The translations under genes were made by a program, and so were the position numbers. Under the pieces are notes generated by a model. That model was not told the DNA's origin. It did no database searches and was given only the letters and a program-made list of their open reading frames with translations. A stretch of DNA of 64,000 bases. Origin: Bacillus changyiensis. GTDB taxonomy: Bacteria > Bacillota > Bacilli > Bacillales > Bacillaceae. The stretch is taken from positions 182,327 through 246,326 of the forward strand of contig NZ_JAQFWW010000003.1 in NCBI RefSeq assembly GCF_027706145.1, given 5' to 3'. This document shows positions 28,022 through 36,663 of the stretch, piece after piece; the stretch's first letter is position 1, and each line of letters opens with the position of its first letter.

Positions 28022-29125
28022 ATGGGGAATTTAGTAAGATCAGTAACATCACCAAAAAAATTTATTACGGGAAAACAACTGCTGGCAAATTTGAATGATT
28101 ATATTTCAGACTTTGGTGATAAAGCATATGTCATTTGTGACGAGTTTATTTTAGAACGAGCACAAAAAGAGGCCGGTGAGTCAATTGAAAAAGCCGGTAA
28201 TCAAGCGGTCTTTGAAAAATTTAATTATGAATGCACACAAGAAGAAATCGACCGCAACCGTGAGCTTGCTCGTAAGTCAGGTGCAAACATCATCATTGGG
28301 ATTGGTGGTGGAAAAACACTTGATACAGCAAAAGCTACGGCTTATTATGAAAAACTACCGGTTGCCATTTTTCCAACGATTGCATCCACAGATGCTCCAT
28401 GTACAGCTTTGGCGGTCATTTATAAAAAATCAGGGGAATTTGACCGCTATTTATTTTTGCCAACAAATCCTGATGTTGTACTTGCTGATATTGACATTTT
28501 ATCAGGAGCTCCAGCACGTTTTTTCGCAGCTGGAATTGGTGACGCTTTAGCTACATATTTTGAAGCTCGTGCTTGCTTTAAAGCAAATGGGGACAACCTT
28601 GTATTGATGAAACCTTCAACAACAGCTCTGGGGCTTGCCCGCCTTTGTTATGATACCCTTTTAGAAAACGGGGTAAAAGCAATGGAGGCTGTTAAAAACG
28701 GTGTAGCTACACGTGCTGTTGAAGATACGATTGAAGCCACTATTTATTTAAGTGGTGTTGGTGCAGAATCAGGTGGACTCGCTGCAGCACACGCCATTCA
28801 CAACGCTATGACAGCTGTTCCTGCATTACATAAGGTCCAACATGGTGAAAAAGTCACTTTCGGTCTAATGGCTCAGCTTATTTTAGAAAATGTACCAACA
28901 GAAGAATTAGAAACAGTGATTGGTGTTGTTAAAGGAGTCGGTCTCCCGCTTACATTAAAAGATTTGGGAGTCGAAGAATTTGTTGAGGAAGAGTGGCGAA
29001 AGGTTGCAAAGATGGCTTGTGCAGAGGACGATACAATGGGCAATATGCCATTTCCTGTTACACCTGAAGATGTCTATAACGCAATTGTTGCTGCAAATGC
29101 GATTCTTGAGACTTATCAAGATTGA
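28022..29125 (+). CDS. gldA: glycerol dehydrogenase
   Basis: NAD-dependent, zinc-containing enzyme oxidising glycerol to dihydroxyacetone. About 367 residues. NAD site GIGGGKTLDTAKA, PTIASTDAPCTA, and metal ligands in GIGDALATY (Asp), HAIHNAM and HKVQHGE (His). The ATG at 28022 (AAGGGGGA upstream) is chosen over 27998. No dihydroxyacetone kinase lies beside it. It is inserted between pdaA and yfjQ, where B. subtilis has yfjR. It has its own terminator. Confidence 0.92.
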   Translation: MGNLVRSVTSPKKFITGKQLLANLNDYISDFGDKAYVICDEFILERAQKEAGESIEKAGNQAVFEKFNYECTQEEIDRNRELARKSGANIIIGIGGGKTLDTAKATAYYEKLPVAIFPTIASTDAPCTALAVIYKKSGEFDRYLFLPTNPDVVLADIDILSGAPARFFAAGIGDALATYFEARACFKANGDNLVLMKPSTTALGLARLCYDTLLENGVKAMEAVKNGVATRAVEDTIEATIYLSGVGAESGGLAAAHAIHNAMTAVPALHKVQHGEKVTFGLMAQLILENVPTEELETVIGVVKGVGLPLTLKDLGVEEFVEEEWRKVAKMACAEDDTMGNMPFPVTPEDVYNAIVAANAILETYQD

Positions 29126-29136
29126 TCACAATACGG

Positions 29137-29170
29137 AAAGCCAATGGAGTGTTTCTTCATTGGCTTTTAT
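29137..29170. terminator. bidirectional intrinsic terminator
   Basis: AAAGCCAATG (29137-29146) pairs with CATTGGCTTT (29158-29167), then T's. Between convergent gldA and yfjQ. Confidence 0.87.
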
Positions 29171-29178
29171 TTTATGGA

Positions 29179-30138
29179 CTATTTAAAAATATGAAACCAA
29201 CCTTTGTAACGGAACCACATGATCATGCCGATGACAATAATGGCCATGAATCCGAGAATGAAATAATACCCGTGATGCCAATGAAGTTCTGGCATGTTTT
29301 CAAAATTCATTCCATAAACACCAACGATAAATGTTAGCGGGATAAAAATCGTTGATACAATCGTTAAGGTCATCATAATGGCATTCATCCGATTGGAGTT
29401 TAATGTTTGATAGCTATCTCGTAAATCAGCGGTCATGTCTCGATTATTTTCAACGATTTCCGTGAGTTTCAAAAGGTGATCATAAATATCACTGTAATAA
29501 GCTTTGCGTTCACGGTTTTCTTTTAAAGGTTCAATGTTTAAAATCCGATATAGCAAGTCGCGCATCGGAATAATCGTTCTCCTCAGCTTGAGAAGATCGC
29601 TTCTAATTTCAAACACTTCATTGATCAGTGTCCCAAACGTTTTTCGACTATCACTTTCGGCGATTTCATTGAGCCTGTCTTCAATTTGATAGAGGATTGG
29701 AAAATACTCGTCTACCAGCTGATCCATCACCATATAGGCGATATGGTTTGGACCCTTAGTCCACAAATCTTGATTTTCTAAAACTTGTCTTCTCACCTTT
29801 TCTATACCTAGTGATGCGTGAAGGTGAAATGTAACAATAAAACGGTCTCCAACAAACAAATCAACTTCTTCAGAAGCTAATGTTTTTTGATTTAAAGCGT
29901 GAATCACAAAAAATGCATAATGTTCATACTGATCAAGCTTTGGTCGTTGTAAATGATGAAAACAATCTTCAATTGATAATGGATGAAAATGAAAATGGCT
30001 ATGTAATAATAAAGCTTCTACATCTGATGGCTGATCAAAGTCTGTCCAATACCATTCGATATCTTCAGCTGTCAGCCTTTCTGTGGGAACATCTAATAGA
30101 AGCTGTCCGTCTTTTGTTATGGCAATATGTTTATACAT
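29179..30138 (-). CDS. yfjQ: CorA family Mg2+/divalent cation channel YfjQ
   Basis: Pentameric cation channel subunit of about 319 residues: soluble alpha/beta N-domain, long helix (RFIVTFHLHASLGIEKVRRQ ... VDEYFPILYQIEDRLNEIAE), then two C-terminal membrane helices with the YGMNF selectivity motif between them. The start is the ATG after GGTGGAGGG, 32 codons inside the longest frame, giving MYKHIAITKDG. Position matches yfjQ. Confidence 0.9.
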   Translation of the reverse strand: MYKHIAITKDGQLLLDVPTERLTAEDIEWYWTDFDQPSDVEALLLHSHFHFHPLSIEDCFHHLQRPKLDQYEHYAFFVIHALNQKTLASEEVDLFVGDRFIVTFHLHASLGIEKVRRQVLENQDLWTKGPNHIAYMVMDQLVDEYFPILYQIEDRLNEIAESDSRKTFGTLINEVFEIRSDLLKLRRTIIPMRDLLYRILNIEPLKENRERKAYYSDIYDHLLKLTEIVENNRDMTADLRDSYQTLNSNRMNAIMMTLTIVSTIFIPLTFIVGVYGMNFENMPELHWHHGYYFILGFMAIIVIGMIMWFRYKGWFHIFK

Positions 30139-30252
30139 TGGCAACCCTCCACCCTTATCATAGCATGCTGCTGCTAAAGAAAAATGATTCGTTTTATAAA
30201 TGAAAAGTAAACATGGTATACTGTGGACAAACAAGAAAGGGAATGGAAAGCG

Positions 30253-31116
30253 ATGTGGAAGGAAACTGTAAGTGTGTCACCTCCTTATCACTTTGATCGT
30301 GTGTTAGAGAGGTTGTCTCTTGACCCTCTTCATGCAGTGGATCTTGAAAAGCGGGAAGTCAAACTGCCGCTTCGCAATGAAGAGAAAAAACCTTGTATTA
30401 TTACGGTTCAAGCAACCGGAACGGTAGACCATCCGGAATTTCTCGTCAGTGGTCAAGGGGAGCAGAAAGCAATGCTAAAAGAAGTCAACCGGATTTTCAG
30501 GTGGGAAGAAAGTCTTCAACCTGTTATGGATCATTTTTCAAAAACAAGTTTGTCAGTATTGTTTAAAGAGCATAGAGGAACACCAATTGTCCTTGATTTT
30601 CAATTATATCACTGTCTAATGAAATGCATCATACATCAACAGTTAAATCTAGCATTCGCTTATCGATTAACGGAACGATTTGTGCATGCCTTTGGTGAAC
30701 AACAGGATGGTATCTGGTTTTATCCGCTTCCTGAAACAATTGCAAAGCTTGATTACAACGACTTGCGAGAACTGCAGTTTAGTATGCGAAAATCGGAATA
30801 TGTGATTGATACATCAAGAATGATCGTTACAGGGGAGTTAAATCTAGCTGAATTTCCTCTATTATCAGATGAAGAAATCATGGAAAAACTCGTGAAGATC
30901 AGAGGAATCGGTCCTTGGACTGTGCAAAATATTCTGTTGTTCGGACTTGGTCGTCCCAACCTGTTCCCATTAGCAGATATCGGAATCCAAAGGGCTATCA
31001 AACATCATTTTGGTTTACAAACTAAACCATCAAAAGAAGATATGCATACTTTGAGTAAAGAATGGCAGCCTTATTTAAGTTATGCTTCGATGTATTTGTG
31101 GAGAAGCATTGAGTAG
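30253..31116 (+). CDS. yfjP: DNA-3-methyladenine glycosylase II (AlkA/YfjP type)
   Basis: Base-excision enzyme removing alkylated purines. About 287 residues: N-terminal AlkA-like domain, then helix-hairpin-helix LVKIRGIGPWTVQNILLFG and the catalytic Asp in FPLADIGIQRAI. The ATG at 30253 (WKETVSVSPPYHF) is preferred; the longest frame starts 30 bases earlier at a GTG without a good site. Seventeen bases upstream of yfjO, likely co-transcribed. Confidence 0.87.
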   Translation: MWKETVSVSPPYHFDRVLERLSLDPLHAVDLEKREVKLPLRNEEKKPCIITVQATGTVDHPEFLVSGQGEQKAMLKEVNRIFRWEESLQPVMDHFSKTSLSVLFKEHRGTPIVLDFQLYHCLMKCIIHQQLNLAFAYRLTERFVHAFGEQQDGIWFYPLPETIAKLDYNDLRELQFSMRKSEYVIDTSRMIVTGELNLAEFPLLSDEEIMEKLVKIRGIGPWTVQNILLFGLGRPNLFPLADIGIQRAIKHHFGLQTKPSKEDMHTLSKEWQPYLSYASMYLWRSIE

Positions 31117-31133
31117 AAATGGAGAGAATATGA

Positions 31134-32519
31134 GTGAAACGTGAAAGTAATGGATCGGCAGAATTAAAAGTCGGACAGCAATTTCCCCTTACCATTAAAC
31201 GCCTTGGCATTAATGGCGAAGGAGTCGGCTATTTTAAAAAAAAGGTTGTGTTTGTTCCTGGAGCTCTACCAGGTGAAGAAGTCGTTGTCGAAGCGACAAA
31301 AGTTCAGCCGAAATTTTCTGAAGGACGGGTCAAGAAAATTCGCAAACGCTCAGAACACCGTGTCAAACCGCCTTGTACCATTTATGAACAATGTGGTGGC
31401 TGTCAGCTGCAGCATCTCGCTTATGATCAGCAACTAAAAGAAAAACGCGATATCGTCATTCAAGCGCTTGAGCGCCACACTCGTTTTCATGTGGATCAAT
31501 TGGAGATTAGGCCAACGATCGGAATGGAAAATCCGTGGAACTACAGGAATAAAAGCCAATTCCAACTCGGATTAAAAAAAGGAAAAATGATTGCCGGTCT
31601 ATACGGAATTGACTCGCACCACCTTGTTCCCATTTCAGAATGTATTGTCCAGCATTCAGCGACAAACAAAACGACTCAAACAGTTAAACAAATTCTCGAA
31701 GACTTTGGTATCACCGTCTATCATGAGCGTAAACGAACAGGCGATGTACGTACGATAGTAACAAGAACTGGCTTTGAGACAGGAGAAGTCCAAGTCGTGC
31801 TCGTCACTGCTAAAGAGAATCTACCGCGCAAACAGCTAATCGCTGAAGAAATTAAAAAACGTCTTCCTGAAGTAACCTCAGTCATTCAAAACGTCAACAA
31901 AGCGAAGACATCGGTTATCTTTGGAGATGATACAAAACTTTTAGCAGGCAACACAGTGATCCAGGAAGTGCTCGGAGATATTTCATTTGAGCTAAGTGCA
32001 CGTGCTTTCTTTCAGCTTAATCCAATTCAAACAGTCAAACTTTATGATGAAGTGAAAAAAGCCGCTCAACTAACAGGCAGCGAAAAAGTCGTTGACGCTT
32101 ACTGCGGTGTCGGCACAATCGGCATGTGGATCGCAGAGGGAGCAGGAGAAATCCGCGGCATGGACGTTATTAAAGAATCGATCGCCGACGCCAAGAAAAA
32201 CGCCAAAAAACACGGCATCGAAAATGCTCACTATGTCACAGGCACAGCCGAACACTGGTTGCCCAAATGGACAAAGGAAGGCTTCAGACCCGATGTTGTC
32301 ATCGTCGATCCACCAAGAACCGGCTGTGACCGCACCTTTTTAGATACGATCAAACAGGTAAAGCCAAAGCGGTTCGTATACGTCTCATGCAATCCATCGA
32401 CACTTGCAAAGGATTTGCATTATTTGGCGAAGGACTACCATGTCGAATATATTCAGCCAGTTGATATGTTTCCGCAGACGGCGCATGTGGAGTGTGTTGT
32501 AAGGATAGAGAGAAAATAA
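31134..32519 (+). CDS. yfjO: RlmCD/RumA-family RNA (uracil-5-)-methyltransferase YfjO
   Basis: SAM-dependent methyltransferase of 461 residues acting on uracil in RNA, probably 23S rRNA. N-terminal TRAM domain ([23 protein letters not shown]), iron-sulfur cysteines [17 protein letters not shown] motif [10 protein letters not shown], catalytic region VDPPRTGCD and [17 protein letters not shown] start behind GGAGAG. The exact modified uridine is uncertain since B. subtilis has a second paralogue (YefA/RlmCD). It marks the end of the conserved yfk-yfj block; accessory DNA follows up to acoA. Confidence 0.88.
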   Translation: MKRESNGSAELKVGQQFPLTIKRLGINGEGVGYFKKKVVFVPGALPGEEVVVEATKVQPKFSEGRVKKIRKRSEHRVKPPCTIYEQCGGCQLQHLAYDQQLKEKRDIVIQALERHTRFHVDQLEIRPTIGMENPWNYRNKSQFQLGLKKGKMIAGLYGIDSHHLVPISECIVQHSATNKTTQTVKQILEDFGITVYHERKRTGDVRTIVTRTGFETGEVQVVLVTAKENLPRKQLIAEEIKKRLPEVTSVIQNVNKAKTSVIFGDDTKLLAGNTVIQEVLGDISFELSARAFFQLNPIQTVKLYDEVKKAAQLTGSEKVVDAYCGVGTIGMWIAEGAGEIRGMDVIKESIADAKKNAKKHGIENAHYVTGTAEHWLPKWTKEGFRPDVVIVDPPRTGCDRTFLDTIKQVKPKRFVYVSCNPSTLAKDLHYLAKDYHVEYIQPVDMFPQTAHVECVVRIERK

Positions 32520-32694
32520 AGCTGGTAACAATTGATTTGTGACATCTGTCCCTTTTTTGTGCTTTTATGTTTCCTCAGATTATGAGAAGTATCAACTCCG
32601 AGAGGATACAATTACAAAAAATAAAGCAAATAGGAAATGTGTATGTCGGAATCAAGATTAATTTATACATATTGATTTGTTGAGGAGATTTACT

Positions 32695-33735
32695 ATGAAT
32701 AAAATGAGTGCTTTTGATGAGTTTGCCAGTAGAGTTCTTAACACCTATCACATGGGGGAAAAAGAGTTTTGGGCTGCTGTAATGGCTCCATTCTTATCCG
32801 ATACAAATATTTTAACAATGTGGAAACATCGAAAGATTGGGATAAAATTACTGAGAATATTTGATTCTCTAGATAATGAAAGAAAGAAATTTCTTACCGA
32901 ATACACACTTCCTGTTGGATTTAACATATCTCAATGGGAAAGTCTAAATAAGAAAGATGAATATTTCAGGGATGCCTATCCTATCTATGCATTTCTAGTC
33001 ATTTGGATGGAGGAAAATGGATTAGCTGAAAATCTAAATTCTTTTGATGGGTTGCTCCGTGCCGTAGTCTACGGTATTGCAGGCTATGGGATACTTGATG
33101 TTCAAGTTGATGAGGACAATTTCTCTCCAGTTGAATTGCTTACAGCTCAAATGCTCATTGCTGAATATGAGACAGAAATCCTTAGAAATTTCGGCGTTAC
33201 CGAAGTTAACCTAAACATTTTGCATCGGATTCGAACTCAATTTCTTAAAGCTGAGATAAAGGAAAAATCTCTTCGTGGAAAAGGCAGCCCTTATGAAAAG
33301 GATAAACCAATAGAATGCGGTTTCAAAGCAGCACATCTTTTGACTCCGTTTATGCTTAGTCTTGAGCAATTAGGTAAATCTTCTCTTATCGATGCATATT
33401 TTGAAGTTTTCTTTTCATTTGGTGCTGTTATTCAGATTATTGATGATTTCAAGGATTTGGTGGAGGATATCTCCATTGGCCATTTTTCCTATGTAACCCT
33501 CGATTCAGAAGTTATTTCATTATATAAGAAAGGCCAAAAACCTAGGGAAATTGCGGAAAAACTTTTAGAAGACAAAAAACGTTTAAACAGAGTCTATACT
33601 ACATGTAAAAAGCTTATAGATAATACCAACAATCTTTTGAAAGAATTAAGTGATCCATTTCTAGTTCGTATTGTAAGTGTCACAGAACTTAGGCTAGATT
33701 CATTCTTTAAAAATTATTTGAAATTAGAAATTTAG
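32695..33735 (+). CDS. class I isoprenoid-synthase-fold protein, function unknown
   Basis: 346-residue, mostly helical soluble protein. Residues 242-262 read SFGAVIQIIDDFKDLVEDISI, which lines up with the second Asp-rich region of trans-prenyltransferases (G..FQIxDDxxD...D..KxG). An earlier acidic cluster, LDVQVDED at 134-141, is at the spacing of the first Asp-rich motif but is not a clean DDxxD. KAAHLLTPF (211-219) fits the Lys-containing helix before motif 2. It may be a prenyl or terpene synthase, or a relative that binds diphosphates. ATG at 32695 behind GAGGAG. A membrane protein gene follows after 14 bases. Reaction and substrate unknown. Confidence 0.6.
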   Translation: MNKMSAFDEFASRVLNTYHMGEKEFWAAVMAPFLSDTNILTMWKHRKIGIKLLRIFDSLDNERKKFLTEYTLPVGFNISQWESLNKKDEYFRDAYPIYAFLVIWMEENGLAENLNSFDGLLRAVVYGIAGYGILDVQVDEDNFSPVELLTAQMLIAEYETEILRNFGVTEVNLNILHRIRTQFLKAEIKEKSLRGKGSPYEKDKPIECGFKAAHLLTPFMLSLEQLGKSSLIDAYFEVFFSFGAVIQIIDDFKDLVEDISIGHFSYVTLDSEVISLYKKGQKPREIAEKLLEDKKRLNRVYTTCKKLIDNTNNLLKELSDPFLVRIVSVTELRLDSFFKNYLKLEI

Positions 33736-33749
33736 GAGGTGATGTTTTT

Positions 33750-34418
33750 ATGAATCCTAATCCAGTAAATAAATTAGGATTCTGGTTTGCCACATTTGCT
33801 GCAACATTCAGTATACTATATTCAATGTTTCAAATATTGTCGTCGTTAGGCTTACTTACTGGATATTTAAGTCAGATACTCATCTTTGGCGCATCTATCT
33901 TAATAGCTCCTTCGTTCGTTGCTATGATAGCATGTGTTCACTATACCTCTCATGAAACTAAAAAGGTTTGGAGTCAAATTGGATTACAGTTTTCAGTTCT
34001 ATATGCTGTTTTCGTTATGATTGTATATATGACAGAACTGTTCGTGGTTATTCCACATGGTATACGTGGCGAATCAGAAAAGGTAGCTTTATTGGCATTT
34101 GAACCTGAATCACTCATGTATGTGATTGATGGTCTAGGATATACCTTTATGTGTGTTGCAACTTTATTTTGTGCACAAGTTTTTATTGGCGATGGAATAA
34201 ATAAATGGATAAAAAGGATATCTACTATGAATGGCATATTGGGAATACCGATTTTTATTGTATACATATACTTTCATCCAGTATTGTTGTTCTTTGGAAC
34301 AATGTGGATGATTACCGTTCCAAGCATATGTATTCTTATAGCCATTCAGTTTAGAAGCACAATGAGAATAGATAATAAAAGCAGAATTTCTTATATTAGT
34401 CCGCTATCTCTATTTTAG
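33750..34418 (+). CDS. six-helix membrane protein paired with isoprenoid-fold gene
   Basis: 222-residue integral membrane protein with about six hydrophobic segments (FWFATFAATFSILYSMFQIL, then segments near residues 38-62, 78-98, 130-148, 160-180 and 182-202). No signature family was recognised. Very strong site AGGAGGTGAT precedes the ATG, and it lies 14 bases after the isoprenoid-fold gene, so the two are almost surely co-expressed. It may anchor, transport for, or modify the product of its neighbour; this is inference. Confidence 0.7.
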   Translation: MNPNPVNKLGFWFATFAATFSILYSMFQILSSLGLLTGYLSQILIFGASILIAPSFVAMIACVHYTSHETKKVWSQIGLQFSVLYAVFVMIVYMTELFVVIPHGIRGESEKVALLAFEPESLMYVIDGLGYTFMCVATLFCAQVFIGDGINKWIKRISTMNGILGIPIFIVYIYFHPVLLFFGTMWMITVPSICILIAIQFRSTMRIDNKSRISYISPLSLF

Positions 34419-34789
34419 CATTCATTCGACTTTGGAGTACTGTACGTTGAATGAATTTAGCAAATGTATGGAAATTTACCTTCGCAAAGCGAAAGAATTC
34501 TGGGAGGGGTTTCACTGGCTAGTTTTCAAAAGCTAGAAAGTTTCAAAACAATGCTTCAATTTGCTGAAAAATTTGCATACATAGGCTTTAAATATTTAAT
34601 GGAAAACCAAACTTAAAGAATTTGTTCACATCACAACTAACGAACAAGGTGACGAGGAATATCACCTCAATTCAGACAAAAAAAACGATCTGTATTGTCG
34701 GCTAAGCAGGAAGTGCCTTTTTGATGAAAAACTAGTAGGCAACGTAGAACTTCGATCTAAAGTTACTACTCACTGAATGGAGATTTTAA
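34419..34789. other. 371-base gap with decayed coding remnant
   Basis: No intact gene. A plus-strand open stretch without a start (34618-34776, containing HITTNEQGDEEYHLNSDK) and another upstream of it (SFKTMLQFAEKFAYIGFKYL, ending about 34615) look like worn coding sequence. Family not recognised. A possible Crp-gene promoter was not identified. Confidence 0.4.
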
Positions 34790-35389
34790 ATGAACAAAAC
34801 CAAAACTGATAGATTATGGAGTGATCTTCAAACCAAATTCGGGGTACCTCTTGATGACGATAACCTAGCTAAAGTAAGGGCAATTTTTTATCCAAGAACC
34901 CTGAAGAAAAATAATTTCTTCATTAGAGAGGGTGAGAAATCGACTGAAATAGCATTAATCATGAAAGGGGCATTCCGATCATTCTATATTGATGAACTAG
35001 GCCATGATGTGACGAAATATTTCTATGTAGAGGGAGATCTGATTCTTTCTTATTTAGCTTATATATCACAGAAAGAATCTGCATATTCTGTACAGGCGCT
35101 AGAGAATAGTGAGATTTTTGTGGCTTCAATTCATGATTGGGAGAAAATTGTTGATGGGAATTATCAATTGCTATCATTTTATAAGAAGATGGTTGATACT
35201 GTCCTTGTGATGAAAGAGGAGCATGCAACTAGTTTTAAATTATGGAACAGTACGGAACGATACAACAACTTTTGCGTTTCTTATCCGGAACTAAAACAAC
35301 GAATAAAACAGTGTCATCTGGCATCATATCTAGGAATCACTCCAGTATCACTTAGCAGAATAAGAACAAAACAGAATCTTAACAAATGA
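34790..35389 (+). CDS. Crp/Fnr family transcriptional regulator
   Basis: 199 residues: N-terminal cyclic-nucleotide-binding-like jelly roll (FIREGEKSTEIALIMKGAFRSFYID, YFYVEGDLILSY) and C-terminal winged helix with recognition segment LASYLGITPVSLSRIRTK. No Fnr-type cysteine cluster and no clear cAMP-binding residues. Such stand-alone regulators often control an adjacent gene; the SDR gene 60 bases downstream is the obvious candidate. TGGAGA precedes the ATG. Confidence 0.85.
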   Translation: MNKTKTDRLWSDLQTKFGVPLDDDNLAKVRAIFYPRTLKKNNFFIREGEKSTEIALIMKGAFRSFYIDELGHDVTKYFYVEGDLILSYLAYISQKESAYSVQALENSEIFVASIHDWEKIVDGNYQLLSFYKKMVDTVLVMKEEHATSFKLWNSTERYNNFCVSYPELKQRIKQCHLASYLGITPVSLSRIRTKQNLNK

Positions 35390-35449
35390 TAATGAGACGA
35401 ACCTCTATGTGATATATAATAGATCAAATTCTATCCATGGAGGTTTATT

Positions 35450-36253
35450 TTGGTGAAAAATCAAACAGTTGTATTCATTACTGGATGTTCGAGTGGTATT
35501 GGTAAGGAGCTTTGTGAGATTTTATATGACCAAGGATACACGGTTGTAGCAACAGCAAGAAATGTAGAGACAATAAAGACTCTGAAAGCTTCCTTGAAAT
35601 TACCGTTGGATATTGCCCAAAAAGAGTCCATTACAGAAGCTGTCCACGAAGTACTATCAAAATATCGGAAAATTGATGTTCTTGTGAATAATGCAGGTTA
35701 TTCGGTAAGGGGAGCTTTAGAAGAGGTTAATGTTTCTGATGTGAAAACGATGTATGATGTGAATGTATTTGGGATGATTCAAATGATCCAAGCAGTTGTA
35801 CCAATTATGCGGAATCAGCGGTCTGGCAAGATCATCAACATTGGTTCAATCTCAGGACAGTTTGCACAGGCGATTAATGGCGCTTATTGCTCATCAAAAT
35901 TTGCAGTTGAAGCATTGAATGAGGCGCTCCGACTGGAGTTACACCAATATGATATCCAATCAACAGTGATCGAACCGGGTGCTATCAAAACAAATTTTTT
36001 TAAGACACTTGCCCAAAATTCGGCTGACCTTATGTCAAATCAAAACTCCCCCTATGCCAGTCACTATGAATCAGATATTAGACAACGAAGTGCCCAGAAG
36101 AAGACTGAAGCGAAGGAAGTAGCACGGATCATTGCAAATATTATGGCTAAAAGCCGGTTGAAAGTCCGGTACAAGGTAGCGGTTCCGCTAAAGCTTCGCG
36201 TAGTTGCAGCACTTTCAGATTCAATGAAGGAGAAGCTGTTGAGAAGACGCTAA
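35450..36253 (+). CDS. short-chain dehydrogenase/reductase
   Basis: NAD(P)-dependent SDR of 267 residues. TGCSSGIGKEL cofactor loop, NNAG at the end of strand 4, catalytic Ser in GSISG and YCSSK (Tyr-x3-Lys). Substrate unknown; closest in style to broad-specificity oxidoreductases. Either TTG (35450) or GTG (35453) follows TGGAGG. Ends about 140 bases before a strong terminator. Confidence 0.88.
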   Translation: MVKNQTVVFITGCSSGIGKELCEILYDQGYTVVATARNVETIKTLKASLKLPLDIAQKESITEAVHEVLSKYRKIDVLVNNAGYSVRGALEEVNVSDVKTMYDVNVFGMIQMIQAVVPIMRNQRSGKIINIGSISGQFAQAINGAYCSSKFAVEALNEALRLELHQYDIQSTVIEPGAIKTNFFKTLAQNSADLMSNQNSPYASHYESDIRQRSAQKKTEAKEVARIIANIMAKSRLKVRYKVAVPLKLRVVAALSDSMKEKLLRRR

Positions 36254-36391
36254 CAAACTTGACACCTTAGCTCTGAGTACTACATAACAAAGAATTGTGA
36301 TCAGTAATGAAGGTATTATTTGTTAATTTCAAACGGTATTCACAAGCTAATGAAGAGATCCCAATTTCGTTATTTTAGGGACGACATACCC

Positions 36392-36431
36392 ATACAAAAA
36401 AGCACTGATAATCAAGTGCTTTTTTGTATAC
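36392..36431. terminator. 15-bp perfect hairpin terminator
   Basis: ATACAAAAAAGCACT (36392-36406) pairs exactly with the sequence at 36415-36429. The stem is A/T-flanked in both directions, so it may work either way. Serves the SDR gene. Confidence 0.85.
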
Positions 36432-36617
36432 GGTATTTATGCTATTCTCCAAACAAACCACAAACTCCCCAAATAGAAAATACTAGTTTAAAGTGCTTAT
36501 TTTTGACGACTATTTATCATTAGATCCTTAGAGACTCTTCCCTCCATTCTCCACCCCCATTACCTTTTGTAACTTTTTTTTCTTTTTTTAATACTTACTC
36601 GTCTTCATTGGTCAAGC

Positions 36618-36644
36618 TATAATCATAAATGTAAGCGCATAACA
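36618..36644 (+). promoter_or_regulatory. sigma-A -10 and cre-like site before PTS activator
   Basis: A consensus -10 TATAAT (36618-36623) is followed by ATGTAAGCGCATAACA (36629-36644). The left half fits the CcpA cre consensus, the right half has one extra base. Position downstream of the promoter suits a roadblock site. The -35 region is weak. Carbon catabolite control of the PTS operon is plausible but not certain. Confidence 0.45.
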
Positions 36645-36663
36645 TGAGGAGGTGATAAAAACG

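Larger units (their letters stand above)
36254..36663. other. intergenic region with terminator and PTS activator promoter
   Basis: 410 bases without a convincing gene. It holds the bidirectional terminator at 36392-36431 and, at the right end, the promoter, cre-like site and strong ribosome site of the PRD activator gene. The rest shows no structure I can support. Confidence 0.6.

Noticed and set aside
36629..36644. Perfect cre in front of the PTS activator
   Set aside because: One extra base in the right half breaks the consensus; kept only as cre-like.
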